Positions 46,011 through 61,300 are shown, numbered from the stretch's first letter. The stretch is DNA of 64,000 nt from Macropodus opercularis (GCA_030770545.1 CM061109.1:12942001-13006000), one strand, 5' to 3'. A program made the numbers and translations. Notes: generated from the sequence alone by a model not told the origin.

Positions 46011-49000
46011 ATTTGTCACCTGTACTACGTTTCCCATAAGCCCCAGACTGTGAAATCCCCCAGTTTTGCTCCACTTACTGGCTCCTGCTCCAGTCCTACG
46101 ACACCTCCCTATCAGGAGGGTTATTACTGCTAACATTTACGTTTACCTTTTCAATGCCAGCAAAATGTTCTGTATAAAACTCGACTCCCATAATTCAGTG
46201 GTTTGATCTTTTAATTGTACCATTTAATATTGCAAAAAAGTTACATTTTAAACGATTAATGCTGTGTGTTCTGAGTAGCATGCTTATTTACTTCAGTAGG
46301 GCCGATGTTGGGTTTTTCCTGCATCATGAAGTAAAAACAGGTTGACGTGAATAAATAAAACATCAGTCCAATAGAGTAAACACCTATTGTGGCTCCAGCC
46401 GTTTCAACGTCCTGCCTCCATGTTCAGTCTTTGACCTACATACTGTAGGTAGACGAGTCCTAGGACGCACTTGGTGGCTGCATTACATCAGATCCTGAGG
46501 TAATATGACCTCTTGCCTGTGACGATTGTTACTCACATTTAACAAATTGACTGACTGAGGAACAAAGGTTTTCTGTAATCTGTTCATCATAGCCAGTGGG
46601 TAAAGGTGTTATGTCTTAGTTGAAATTTGCCTTTGTTGTGTAATCTGCTCATAGCTCAGATCATAAATCTGATTAAGTTCATGTCAGTTTTCACAGACTT
46701 TTGTATCATTTGTTGTGCAAACATGGCAATAGTTTGACACCTGTATTCAGCTTGTTTGCATGAATGGCAGTGCTGTGGCTGTCTGAGATGGAGCAGGGTC
46801 TGCACCTCTGAACCTGGGACTAAAGGCCAAGGGTTCAAATGGACAGCAAAGCCCTCGGGCCGAAAATCTGAACTCGTCTTACCTTTAACGACAAAATTGA
46901 AGTGTGCCAACAGTGCAGCATTTCCCTGAAACTCAATGTATTGCACGACTTTCATGGAGAGATTTTAATTTTTCTCGTGGCACCAAACATTCAGAGAATT
47001 TGAAACTGTGTTGCAGCAAATTCAATTTAGCACCACGGGTAATTCATTTTTGTCCAGTATATTGTGATATAGGTGGACATGAAGTGCGGATGTTGTGCTA
47101 GTTCCTCATATAGTAGCAAATTTCAGATGAAAGTTAATGGAAGTTTCAGTCTTCAGCAAACTCCAGCAATTGTCTGGTACAACAATATGAGACACAGCAT
47201 ACAGCTTGCTAGTCTTAATTGGGTGGCTACCGTTGAATGGGAATGGTCATCATCACGCTGATGAGTGTAGCACAACACTCGCCTCTAACCTTACACACTT
47301 ATGAATTTCAGTATTAAGGGGGCATATAATACTTAGAGGAATAATTAATGTTGGGCTAAATTGAGGCTGAAAAGCCTGTGGTTTACTGTGTCATTGGTGC
47401 ACAGTGTCAGCCAGCTGCGGTGGCTGAGGGATTGAGAGGGACATTGTGTAATGTCCATGCGATGAGTAGTGCTGCTTTATGACTTTCATTTGCTCCAATG
47501 CAGGCAGCCATCCCACTGGTCCTTGCTAATGACGGCGCTCTAATGCTGCGTGGAAGAGCAGAGGGGGGTAATGTAAGTGGAGATAGGGGAGCCACTTGGG
47601 TAAAAATTAAAACACGATAATTGATAATATTTCAATGTAGCTCAACGGAATTGCTCCATATCTTGTTCAAGAGAATAATCAATGAATTATTAATAAAATA
47701 TACACATATTTCATAACTGTGATATTGGGCAGTGAATGTGAAAGTAATGTCCAAGTACAGTATGAAAATACAAATTGTGCATGTACTGTATAATTTTGCA
47801 GGCTGTGGCGTTAGCAACATATTTAGTTTTGCATAGGTAGTATATGAAATTACAAATTATAAAATTATGTTCATGACGTTAATTGGCCCCTTAGTGGTAT
47901 ATTATAATTCACAGTGTTTGTATTACACCATTGTTGATTGTTGGTGGTGGGTATGAAGCTACAGTAATTTAGAAACATTATATTTAATGGTTTTATTAAA
48001 AACTACAATTAAACATGCATTTTTATAGATCGGGCAAAATACCATATTTAGATGTGTCATCACATTTTTACTGTTTTGACATTATAAACACAAATACATG
48101 TTTTGATTGTTGCAGACATATTTGAACAACATATAAAGGTAAATAATTAGCCTCTGTAGTTATAGTTTAACTACTGTCTTTCCCCTGACATGTTTTGCAG
48201 TTCAATTATTAATGAAGGTGTACATATAATAAAGTAAGAAGTTCTCTAGTGCTTGATGTTAATTTCTACCACAGAGGTTAACGCTTGTCCAGACTCAGAC
48301 TATAGCTGAACTGGAGGAGTCATTGGAGTCAACCCACAGTGTGACGGTGATGTTGTGCTTCGGAAGTCAAATAATTGCAGGAAGTGAGCGACCGGGCTAA
48401 ATCATGCCAGTCTGGGGGAGTGAGGGCAGCAGACAGGAGCTGGGCTGTTCGGCCCTGCTGCCTATAAGTGCATTTCCTTCGCTGCGGCCCATCTGATCCG
48501 GCTGTCCCTTATGTCAGAGATGCTCTGTTTATGTTTGGAAATCAATTGATACTGTGCATGATAGATGAGCTGTTGGCAGAGCTGCCCTCTCTCCTGGAGT
48601 GGAGTCAGAGGTGGCCGGGCTTAATGGATAGCTTGTCGGCTTCAAAACTAAATGTTCAACTATACTGCAACATAAGATGTACAGCTGGTGGACGATGTGT
48701 TCGCTTGCTCATAAGTCATGATATCTACAGAGTATAAATGTTATGAATCGTTTGAGATCGTCCCTTCTGCAGCTCAGACCACTGTGCTTCATTTTATTTT
48801 TGCATCTACAGACGTTCCTTTTAAATGTGAATCTGGAGTAAATGCATTGCTTATGGAGGACAAAGTGCACAGAGAATAGTCATAGTGTCACAACCATGAT
48901 GCTACAAACGCTGCCTATGTGGCGTGAGTTCGGTAAGAGCCACGTGACCGGTGCATCATTTGGCACTGCGGTGCTCTACAATGGCTGCTGGTGCTCCTGT

Positions 49001-52000
49001 TTTCAGATAGTAGGAAAGTATAAGACAGATAGGTGGCCTAGATTAGATAAAGCCGCGTGTGTGTGTCTTCCCAGTCTTACACAAATAGGGAGAGCCCAGC
49101 AATAGCCGTCGTCTGAACGTGCACTTTCATCCTGGTGCTTTTTCTTGCCTCCGGCGATGGGAGTGGATGACCTTTTACTGTCAACTTCCAACATGACAAA
49201 TTACAGAGGCTGGATGACCGTGTTTTTTAGGAATGCAAGAGTTCACTGCCTGGTCAGGCCGCTGGCAGGGCAGCGGATCCCTACAATGGAGACAGATGTA
49301 TTAATTGATAGATAATAGTCATAGATGTACTGATTTTGTATTTGATGATAGTCAGGGAAGCCTTTAAAGGCTTTTTGCTCCATACAGGGACCCTTAGGTA
49401 AACCTGTAAAAACTATAGACCCAGTGTCAGAGCGGATGAGTCCTGGGATGAACCTCTTAACTTCCACTAGCTTTGTCGGAATATAAATATGTAGGTGCAG
49501 AAATTTCTACTTCACACGCTTATGTGTGCATTTATTTTTCCTTCGCGGGCTTGCGGCGAAAGCTGCAAAAGTGTGTGAGACACATCTTGGCCAGTGATCC
49601 AGAGGTGGCTTGTGTGGTCTGCTCTGTTGTGCGCTGTCAATGCCTTGTTTAATTGGAGATCAGCTGGGCCAAATGCAGCAAGAGCTTTGCTTTCTGACCT
49701 CATCGGGCCGATCTGTGCCATCCACTCAGCCCACGCTGTTGCACTACATCAGTCATCGGCGTGTCAGTTTGCACAAACACCTATTAAGTATGTATTGTAC
49801 TGAGTGTGTGTCTCGTAAGATACACACCTGACGCCTGCCTCATTTACAGCACTTGTTGCCAGTAGCAGTGGTGAGGTCACGTATGCGTTTAGCCCTGACC
49901 GGCTGTGATGGGCGTCGTTCATAAGCTACGGCAGGAGCTTTTGTTCCTCAGATGTGCAGCCATGTGGACATCATCACATATTTACTTGTTCATTCTGTCC
50001 CACACAGACTGGTTCATTACATATTCCTCATTTGCTCAATAACACTACTGTATTATGCAAATGCTTATTGTAATGGATTTAGTCCCACGGACTAAATATT
50101 ACTGGCATAGTTATCACACATTGCAGTGTAGCCAACAGTTAGTGAGCTGGGAAAATGAAGCAGAAATTGCCCAACATCCCATCCACATTTATGGAACTGA
50201 GCATTCTACGTCGTGTAGAAAATGATTATTTTATCCCCGGGGTTTGAAACACTCGTAAACAATCACACAGCTTTCCATGCAAGCAGAAATTCATGTTGGC
50301 TACGATATTAACTCCCATTCTGCTGGCTTCAGTGCAGTTATTTCATAACAATTAATTACACGTGATACGTTCCGTACATAAACGGTGTTTGACGCCTATG
50401 TTTTGCTGTATAGAAGCAAACTGTTGCATTGTAGTACTGGAAATGAAGGATTACGCAGCACAACATCATCTCTGTAACGCACTGATGTGCAGTGGAGAAG
50501 ACTGATCACACATCTGTTCTCTATTTTCACCACTGAACTGGAAAAACATGATTGTGGACGCTTTTCAGTTTGGTGGAACATGTTTGGCTAATAAAATCTT
50601 TCGTGCAGACTGAGGGGCTTAACCACCCTGTGGCAGTGTCACTGAAGGCTACCTAGATTCATGGCTAGTCCTCCAATAAAATAAACGGCCAATAAAACAT
50701 CAGGCTGGGACTCCCCTGACAGCACTTTAACATCATTACACTTTCAACAGGCTTTCACTGAAAACTTGAATATATATTTGGCTGTTCCTTATTACTTGTA
50801 GTCAACCGCACGGGCCCAGACAAAGCTTTATGGTCGTCTACTTAATATCACATATCTCAATGCTGTGTGCAACGCGCCGCAAGCTCAGTGACTGCGAACA
50901 TCTTGCGGGGAGATCTGGAGCCGATTTGCGCTCACCACTGCTTACACAAAGTCCACTTCCACCTAATCAGTCTGCCTTGACATCAGTAGCCACAGAGCAT
51001 ATGAAGAATGCACGTTTTCCATCCACATAGGATTTCACAGGGACCTCACCATCACACAGGGAGTTATATTTCAGGAATTATAGAATATTAATAGCCATAA
51101 TAATATGATTACGTGATGATAGAAGGTTATGGGAGAAAAAAATGCTCGTTAACCAGAATGAAGAAACATTAAAATGTAATTATGCAAATGATGTTTAAAT
51201 AAACTGTACACTGATTGCATTATGTTTTGTTTTCATGGTGAATCATCTTTTTTTCTCGAGTGGAAAATCTAATTTTGGAACACTGCCATTTTATATCTGT
51301 GTATTTGTACATAGTTAAAGTGCAATAATATGACTCCAATTCAAACAAACGGCAATAATGAAATGATTTGCTCAGGGACCTTTTATTATTTTTAGATGCA
51401 CTGGATACATCTTCCGTCACCTTGAACTAGAACTCTGTTCAGTCGGAAACACCCTCCACTCAGCTTCTGTGAGGTTAATCCCTTTGACTTTTGCTGTTAC
51501 TACAGTATTTGACCTGCTGTGTATACAGGGATTTTCAAGAGGATTACAAATGTACTTAATAGGGGATTAACCAAATCCTTGTGTTATCTGTCCACAAAGC
51601 TATTAACTGTCGGGATTAGACCATCATCAGTAGCAAGAGGCAGCTGGTTGAGGGGGTGATGTTTAAGGCATGTTGCTGTTCTCATTTTAATTGGACTTAA
51701 ATGCCTTGTAAGTTTCACAACATGGTGTAAAATTAAAAGGCTGTTTGCCACTTTCCAGTGAACTCACTAAACAGTGGGAAGGTGTGAAAGACGCTACACT
51801 GGCACAAAGTGCCTCCCTTTAAACACTGAGGCTTGGCTTTTTCTGCTTGGGGTCTGTAATTACAAGCTGATGACAGGATTGCACATTCCATCAGTGTGTG
51901 GGCCATTGTGTGTGTGTTCTGACACACAGAGGTGATGCCAGACTCCCCCTATAGGACGCCAGAGGTACTGAAAACATGAATACACCTTGTTCCTTTGCTC

Positions 52001-52700
52001 ATAGCCGACAGTCGTATTTATTATAGCACATTTCTTGTGATGTATGTGTTACTTTATTCATTTTTGTTTGTTAGTTGTGTTCAACTGTGTCTAAATATGT
52101 AGCCGGTTGTATTTACTAAATCAATAACTGCACTGCAAATGTACGTGCAATTATAATCTGAAAATATGATTTTGCTTATACAGTAGGCGACACACAGGAA
52201 GATGTTGGTAGTAAATCAGTCAAAATTCTGCACATGCATGTAGTCTAAGCTGGACATGTATGTTCCAGGAGGATTTCACTCGGTTGCACTTATTTTAGCC
52301 AGATGCACATCACGCTGAAGAGCCCTGCCAGCACCACCAGCTCCAAACAGCCCCCGGTGTGACACGGCAGGTTCCGTCAGCGCAGGCCATTTGTTTTACA
52401 TGTGCAGATATGTTTGCAGACGTGTGACCAAATTCCCTCGCAGGCCTCACTCCAGATCACGTTCTTCATAGTTTTCCGGGCAAACACAAGTAGCTCAATT
52501 TGTTTGTGCCTTGCGTTTTACGGCATCCCCACTTGTCAGCTGATTTTCTTGGAATTTCGGTGAGGACTTCACAGTGAGCCTGAGCAGAGACGTGGGGAGG
52601 CTGACAGCGCTAATGGCTATAAAGATAAGTGGAAGAATGTTGATGCTGGAGGAAGCCACAGGCAATGGGAGGAGGATGAAACGCAGAGTTCACTGTTTTC
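46011..52700. other. gene-free 3' flank, part 3
   Basis: No gene recognised. It includes a very AT-rich stretch at about 47600-48250 and a more GC-rich segment at about 48380-48720 that could be a conserved non-coding element. Confidence 0.5.
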
Positions 52701-52717
52701 GACTGCTCCCTCACAAT

Positions 52718-52736
52718 GGGGGGGGGGGGGGGGGGG
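52718..52736 (+). repeat. poly-G tract (19)
   Basis: Nineteen consecutive G bases. Such tracts can form G-quadruplexes and are also prone to length error in assembly. Confidence 0.9.
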
Positions 52737-53667
52737 CATCTACTATTTATCAGCTTTTACACTTCAAATTACTCCCTACAAGTGCTGCTTACAGTGTATA
52801 AATAAAGCTCATTCAATCCCACAAACCAACATTACATCATATTAAGTCTGTAAGTGTTTTGGCCACCTGCCTGCTGTTGGATGTGGTTTGCAGCAATATC
52901 AAGGCATAAATAAGCACAGAGAGGACAGTGATCGTTGGCTGCTGAGAAATGAGATGTTGAAATTGATGCTGTCTCCTCTGCCTGCTCTCTCTCTCTCTCC
53001 AGTGACATGAAGCCAAAGCAAACACAGTGTTTAGCACTCTCAATCACAGGATCTCTCAGAGGAAGAGGGGGCTGTGCCCTGGTGCAGTACTGATGGCCAG
53101 GCCTGGGGAGTGGGAGAGGAAGTAGGCCACAGCCTCGAAAACGTTCGATCATAGCTGCACCACAGGGGATCGCGTCTATCAGAGCATGCTCCCACATACT
53201 GAAGCGCTCCTACTTGACATAAATATTTGCATGACACGGGCTCACACCAGAGATTCCATTATAAGTCATACGAGCTCATCTCAAGCCATTACGAGCAGCA
53301 CTCACAGTGACCACCAAGACAGACGGTGGCTAAGTAGAGAATAATGGCTGACTCCTTGCCTGGCAGCAGTTACAGTTACAGAGACATGGGATCATTCTGT
53401 CATCACGCTTTTAAACAAAATGTCATCCCAGCTATTAGATTGTCATTTTAGCTGCTCTGTCATAACCCTGCAAAAAAGTCCTGTGACAGATAGTTCTCCT
53501 GCTGCATGCCTCTCAGCACTTACTGTGTGTTTTCCCACGTACTTCAACCTTTGCCTGACTGCAGCACACATCGCTCTCGGTTGAGCTTAGTGCAGCAGCA
53601 CACGGAAGGGTCTCTGTGTTATTTTCGGTGCACATATGTGGGCGTGAGGTGCTGTGTGTGTGCGTCC

Positions 53668-53694
53668 GTGTGTGTGTGTGTGTGTGTGTGTGTG
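53668..53694 (+). repeat. (GT)n microsatellite
   Basis: About 13 uninterrupted GT units, preceded by an imperfect GT/GC run from about 53653. Confidence 0.95.
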
Positions 53695-55065
53695 AGACAT
53701 GCCTATTCATTCACGTTTGTCCATCATCGACTACTGTATGTGAAAGGAAGCCTCTGCTTTCATGCAGGACAGGGAGGTGGTCTGTGTCCGAAAGAGCATT
53801 TCCTCAATTTAATACAAAAAAAAATAGTTGTGACGTTGTAGCCAGCTTGTTTTTTCCACACAGCCTGCCCTTTTGTGTGTGTGTGTGGTACAGATAGCTT
53901 TGGCTGGGAACCAACGCTGTTTGCCAAGCAGGTTATCCTGCTGTGCTCTTAAACATAAATCTACTGCTAAATAGTAACTACTAGACATGCCGACAAGTTG
54001 GTCTAAGTGGCCTGCATGAAAAAAAAAATCACTTATGGGATGTTGGATTGGTGCTAGGGAACACAATGAACAAAGTCAAAGAAGGAAACAGGTTGAAATG
54101 TTTGTAGCTTGGGTGTAAAGCTGAGAAGCGTTTTAATCTCAGCATGCTCCTCTTCATGTATTCAAGGATGTCCTTAAATCATTCATACAAGATTACAGAA
54201 CCATTAGACCAAATGCATTATTAGAGATTATTTGCAAGCATTCCTGCTGTGACTGTGTAGAGAATGATCACTGTCATCCCAAAACCACACAGGTGATTTA
54301 TGAAATATGACAATACTGAGACATTCATGATTATTGATTGGTATTGTTAGCTGCTTTAAAAGAGTCATACGTCTTCATCTTGAGCAATGACACACGTATA
54401 ACAAACAAGTTTACTGCACAGTGCGAACTGAAAACCCAAAGGCAACGTTTTAGGTTTCTGATACACATCACAGGGTTACTTCATTACATCTCGTGTCATT
54501 ACAGTGAGATTCTTGCATGAATTAGCAAAACAAATGAATATAAACCTTTTTCTTGACAAGCACATTCATAAAAAACAGGAGGTGAGGGTTTGTTATTGAA
54601 ATACAAATGACTTTCTTATTAGACAGGTGTACACGTATTGTACTGTAATAAATACAATTTCATAATATGCTTAGAACTTTGTTGCACGTAGAGAGACGCA
54701 CAGTATGTTGTTTTTAGGCTCATGCATCTTAGTCAAGCGAGATTCCTCTTGGAAACGTGTTTATGAAAATAATCTATCCCCTATTTGTTTTGAATTGTCA
54801 CAGACAGGAGGATGTTACTTCCTCTCAAGGTTGGCGAAGTTGCTCAGATGAATGGCTGTTTGAGACTGTGCTCGTATGTCAATGTTTACACCATTAGTGA
54901 CAGCTCCGAGGCAGTAGGCCACTTAATATTGTCTGCGTAGCCCCGACTGTCCCTGCACGCTGGTTCAAAAGTTCAGCCACTTCCTCAAGGGTCTCATCAC
55001 ATTCTCACCACATCTTGATTTTCAAAGGTTCATGGAGAGATGCGACCTGTCAGTAGTGATACCGC

Positions 55066-55087
55066 AAAAAAAAAAAAAAAAAAAAAA
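55066..55087 (+). repeat. poly-A tract (22)
   Basis: Twenty-two consecutive A bases. No retroposon body or target-site duplication could be seen next to it. Confidence 0.9.
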
Positions 55088-55308
55088 CAATGATTGAACA
55101 CAGGTTTGGAGCCAGGGCCCGTCGGGCCAACAAAGCTGCCTCCTGGCTCTCTGGCTACGGAGCCTGGACGGAGCAGCTCGGCCGCCTGCATCCAGCTTGA
55201 GGAGGAATTGATTGTTCTGGAAACTGATGAAGCTCCGGCACAATTAGATTGCAAGGCAGCGCTTTGAGGTGAGGCAGGTGAGAGAGAGCACCCTGCCTGC
55301 CTCGCTGC

Positions 55309-55318
55309 TGATTGATGG
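55309..55318 (+). promoter_or_regulatory. PBX/HOX composite site in a possible enhancer
   Basis: TGATTGATGG is a strong match to the PBX-HOX site used in Hox auto-regulatory enhancers. It sits at the end of a compact, non-repetitive stretch (about 55100-55335) that also holds GGAATTGATTGTTC and CACAATTAGATTG. Confidence 0.4.
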
Positions 55319-58300
55319 TAAAATAATAACCGCTGCGTATCAACTACAGAGTTCACCACCGGGTTAAGGTGGGCCAAAAATTGCTGCTCTTATTAGATTT
55401 TGATATGACTTGTGATGGAAAAAGATTATTTTCATGGCGTTGGTTTGGATGCTGCAAGGTGGTTCCCTACAGTATGTTGGTGTCAGGAGTGGACATGAGT
55501 CAGGAGGGCACTGGGTCAGGACTCACACCAGGACATTAGCGAATGTTATTGTGACATTCCAGCCTAGGTTATTCAAATACAATCACTCACGGCGAAGGTC
55601 AAATAGGGTCTCGTTCTGTTGAGCAGTTTCCTCATATCTCCCCCTCTGCATCAATGTCTGCTCAAAAATGCTGCTCTTAAAAAGCTGCGGGAGCATCAGT
55701 TCATCATATTACCGGACTTCAAGATGAATATCCTCCTTCATGCGCACGTCAAGGAGCCAAACCAGCCAGTGCACAGCTGTATTATAATGTATGGCGACGG
55801 AAATATGCTGCTCATGTACGCCGGTAGTTTCTCTGAGCAATCTATCTGCTTTAGATAAGGATTAGGGAGGCCAAACAGTCAAACAACAGATGCATTTTTC
55901 TTGAGCAGCGTTTTCCTCAACATGTGGTTACAAAACAATTTTCCCTCCTGCTCAAAGTGTGTAATCCTGGTGGTCATTTGTTAGCCGGTGCATATCCCAT
56001 GTGGAGGCGAGGCCGATGGCATACTGTTAGGGCTTACGGGAGGTGAAAGCTTGCAGTGGCATATCAGAGCTTGGGGATTCGCGCTCATTTATCTCCATTT
56101 CTTGCGCACGGTGTCTAGTAATAAAAGGCTCAAGTGAAAATGGTGTTTATCATTAGAATGACAACATCTCCCAGATGCTGCAGGAGAAATCTACAAAATA
56201 GATAACGCATTACAATAACAAGTCCTTACCCTGCCGAGAATCCAATTAGGACAGCCTTGCATCATGATAATCAGGCGGAGGTGGACTGGTTCATTTAGAC
56301 GGCTGGATAACAGAGCAGAGGGAGGTCTGGTCAGGGGGATCAGTTTAGTTGTACTTAGACCTGCTGCACACATGAGCAGTCATCCAGTGTGGGCAGCTCA
56401 ACCCCCTAGTGGTTCAGCGGAGGAACAACAACCAGAGCTGCTTTTTAATACACATTATGGAAAATGTGTTGAGAGCGTTTTTATTGCTGATTGCTGCAAT
56501 AACACTTAAGTCACGGCATCATAGTGGGTTCCACTTACTTACAGCTATATAATGTGCGTTGTGGGTTTGTACGTTTTCTTTCTGTGTGCACGTATGAGCT
56601 AATCTCCTTACTGTATGTGCATATGTCAGGATCGGCTGCGATGGCGGGACGTATTGTTGTGGAGTGGGTGCACCGCTGGGCCTATCTGTTCTGGTCTGCT
56701 GCTTTCCTGCTGCTCAGCATTTCGCAGGGCCTCAGGGGGAAAGAGGGGACATATGATTGGGCCATGCAAAGCTGAGCTCGACTCTCCTATCATTCTGCAA
56801 CAGACACATCCCTTTGGCATCCTTCTGTCTCTTCATTGCCATCCCACTCCTCAGCACGGCAGCATTTCCAGCGCTGAGCCGGATGTTCCGTGTTGGTTTC
56901 ATTTCAGTGTAGAGTTGGTGACGGCAGAGCAGGTGCACATGTTGCCACAAGGGCAAAATGGACATTTCTGCACACCTTCCTCAGGAAAACTGTGCTGACA
57001 TGTCTGTTTACCACCCACCAGCACATGCTATGTTTGGATCACTGTACGTAACATTTACATGACCATGCAGTGATTTATTGGTGCTGCGATGAACCTTTGT
57101 ACATGCAAACATATGAAAGGCAAAGAACATCCATTCTCATGTCTGTGATATCAGAAATACACTTCATGTGTAGTCATATATTAGGATGAACTAATAACTA
57201 TAATAATAACTCATTAATTTCTAGTCTATTAAGGTAAAGGTAATGTGAGGCTATTTTTATGGAGAGAGACAGCATAAAGGCATAGAAAATACAGTTCAGT
57301 GAAAATGAAAGCGGTATCTGAGCATTTTGTTTAGATCCAGTAGGAGAAGTCTGCATCGTGTGGCGCTAGCTGTTGTCATTTTTACTGTACACAGGGCAAA
57401 GTTTATGCATCAGGTGGATCATGTTTTACTTTATCTCATCTGTTTATTGTTTAGTTTTTTTTCTTTACAGGCTTTATATTCCTCTTCTTCGTGTACTCTC
57501 CTGTGTTGAACTCCAGGTTATTTTAATATGCTGTTGTTTTAAGGTACTATATGATATAAATAAACTAACCTTACCGTATACTTGTTTTAAACTTGAACTA
57601 TGTGGTTACTCCATTTTGACGGACTGCTTTAAAAATGACTGCAATAATGATAAAGTTAAATCCATTTAAATCAAATACTCAATACGTGACTTGTGGGTCC
57701 AGGCTTTATTGAGTATTGTATGTCAAACTCAATGTCATAATGCAGTTTAGGCAAGTATGCCGTATTTATAGCATGTATAGTATACACTGTATTTTGTCCC
57801 AACGTCTACATCACACGTGCAAAATAAGCTGGATGGAAGTTTTTCTCAAGAAAAAGACTAAACTGAGTGAAAAATACCAGAAAAAAATAATTACTCAACG
57901 AGTGAAAAAAGAACCATCTTGAAACCCTGTGTTGCATAATTACGTTCAGGCTCATATGTGCAGCCTGTAGAGGCCGTCTTCCCCCTGTGCTGTGGGCAAA
58001 GCACTGCATTGTTTGGGATGAGCGTGAATGCTGACCTCTGCCCTCTCTGGTTGGCCTCTGCAACCCCCCTAAAAGTTCACTGGAGGGTCAGAGACTCATT
58101 GCTCCTCTACAGACACTGTGTTGATAGAAACTCCACCCCCCCACCTCCCCCAGTGAGTCTGTCTCTTAGTAAGTCAGACACAAACACATTTACAAAGCAA
58201 ACAAACAAAACCTGTTCACCTTGTGACCAGGAGACTCAGTGAAGACTTCAGCTCTGACAGCGGAGTGTTAGTAGTTTAATAGCGTATTCCACGTGTATTC

Positions 58301-61300
58301 AGACAGCTTCCTTTAATTCAGACTAATCAGATTAAATGTATGCGACATAAATAAACCCACTGTACGAACACAGAGGCCTCTGGTGTTTCTGCGCATCCAT
58401 CCACGGTGTCTGTTTACAGTGAGTGTCACCCTGAGGCTCTGAGATCATAGCTGCTGGAGCAGATTCATACGTTTTACTATGCTCTGTAACTTCAGGTGCG
58501 ACCAGTGGCAAATGGGGCCGATGCTCATCACATGAGACATCACATGCTGCTAGGCAGAACATCCACCACGTCCTGTACACGAGCCGTGCTGTCGTAACAT
58601 GGAGATCTTCTTCGTATAAAGACGCCATTAATACAGATGATCTCCTAGTCGCACTGATTCCACCATGTAAATGATGTCATGTGAGCTGTGAGCTTGGCAG
58701 AGGCAGAGATGTTGCGATAGTTTGTTTGGGGATCAGATTAGACCCTGTGCCGTTTCATGCTAGAGAGGATAATAATGGCTGCCACTGCCGAGATGACTGT
58801 TGACATCATTACTCATGTGTTCTGCCACACGCATCAATCTTCACGTGCTGTACAGACGCTCTGGACGTGAATGAATTTTTCTCTGTGGAGTTCAGAGCGG
58901 GGTCATGCACGCACATACCTCCACATAAGAAAGGAGCCCAGCAGGCACTTACACAACAAATCCCGCTTTTTCTCGCATTCTTAGGTAGGTAGTCAATAGG
59001 TTGCTTACTCTCAGCTAATGTCTAACTTTACACTTACCCATGTTCTGATTCACAGAACTGATGCATGACGCTACCAAGTCCACCGAGCTACTGGGTGGCA
59101 AATATATGTCTTAACATATGCAGCGAAGCTTCACTTGGTTTCACGTTTGTTACGATTCAATACAAACTTTTATTTAAAAACACTGGTGACTGTTTGTCCA
59201 CCTCAAATAGAATCAGAATCACTGAAAATTCTATTAATTAATTTTTGATTTATTATTGTCAAGCCAACATAGAACTTGTTTTAGTGTTTCCCAAATACAT
59301 TTAAGACAAGAATAGAGTAGAAAATAACAACACAAACAGTATATATAGTGTGATTTATGTATCACAACGTAAGGTGTGGTAAAACGATATGATGACGTAA
59401 CATTTTAGATGGAATCTGTACTCGCAGTGAAGGTTCGATATATGAAGTAAAAAGGGCTTCATGTACTGGAACCACATCATGCGTTTCATATCAATACAGG
59501 GTCCTAGATGCAGTCAGCTCGCAGTATTAATGCCAGTGGAAGATCAGACGTCCACACACAACAGCTGAATATCTGTATAAGATCAGTTCTCTCCTGTCTG
59601 GAATCCACCGGGACAATACAGACGTAAATCGGATGGTGTATCGTGGTTTAACAGAGGTGTACGCCACTGACAGGTAGAGTGAAGGTGCAAGGAAGGCAAG
59701 ATTTACCCTCCTAAACTGTGTGCTGTCATCTTTACAAAGTATGTTCAGGGGGTGTGAAAGGGATCATTAGTTGTGTGGCAGCGGAAGCAGCCGTGTTGTC
59801 AGCTACCTGCTATTTACTTCCCCTCATTACTGTACGCTGGCTGGCGCTGGTGGGAGTGTCAACATCATTAACGTGGCTGTCATTAGTCCTGTCCCACACT
59901 GTATGGAGAAGTTAGTCCTGGGGAGAAAAATGAGGCGTCCCTCACCAGCAGCCTCTCTGCTTTTGCAGCTACTGTGCTGCTAACGCCTCCATTCAGATGG
60001 ACTTAAATGAGAATATTCAGACTGAGGAGTTTTCCACACAGAGAACTGAAATATCTTCCAGCAGTTCAAACCATCCTCCAGGAAACTTTATCATTTCCAG
60101 TTATATTTAAAATATGTTACAGTACATTCACAGTTATTGCAGATGTGAAATAGAAACATTGTTATTTCTCTCTATTTCAGCATAAACCTAACTAAAATAA
60201 AATAAACCAGTATTAGCTCTGATAGAACCTCTGTTGCTGTATTTACTGTTAGAGTCTCAGGCTCGAATTGACTCATAGCAGGATAAAAAAACAGTCTCCC
60301 TCACACCTTGTCATCTGCCTTGGCTGGATGTTATTATAGCCAACTTCAAGGCCTCAGCAGCAGCTGCAATCACTTATGGCAGTCTGTGTCAGCGCTCAGC
60401 CCCTCCGTGCCCCCAACTAGTGTCTCTCTATCTTGCCTTGCCGAGACCTCTTCGACCTCTGCAGAGGTGACTGGAGAAGTGGAACAGCCGAGAGCAGAGC
60501 AGAACGCGTCCCCATGCTAACTGAATCCGAGTAGCTCCACATACTGTGTTTCCACAAGCCTTTTGTACGGGGCTCGAGTTCAGAGTGGGCTGGGCTTCCA
60601 CGCACGCTGTCGTCCAATGGCAGTTCTCGGATCCCTGTGTGGCTCGGCTGATTTACGGCGCATCATTAAGTCAGCGCATTCCTTCTCCCTGTGGCTCAGG
60701 TGGCTGTGAGGCCTGAGGCCCAGGCTCACAGGAGCAGAGGTCTCTCTGTGGAGCACAGCACAGCCAAGAGGAGCAGCACATAACACAGAGGAGCAGCTGC
60801 AAGCCAGCAAATCCACGACACAGAGGACACAATCCAACACATCTCAGCATCTTCTGTGTCTACGAAGCCTATGTGATGCCTTATTTATAGAACCACGGCC
60901 CTTTTATTCAACTTCTCCTGATGTCATGAACTTGAACTTGTGCAACAACACAATCTATTACAAATTTTAAATTATTTTACAAGAACAGATAATATTCCTG
61001 CCAAAACAAACCAATTTGCAGTTTTGATGTAAAGGTCTCATTGAGGAAAACAAATTGGCTTGTTCCTATAACAAACATTAATTTTACGGAGGATTTATGT
61101 GTTATAAACTACATGTTATAATTAGTAATTTACACCCCGGCGAATGAATGATCTGCCAAACTAAATCTTTTTTCATTCCCAATATCTCAGCAGTGTCACA
61201 CAGCTGAGGGTGGCATGAGTGATTTCTGGAGCTGCTTTGCCCTCTAGTGGTAACACGCAGAGTCAGGGTGCACACAGGCAGCCCCACCTCCTCCAGCACA

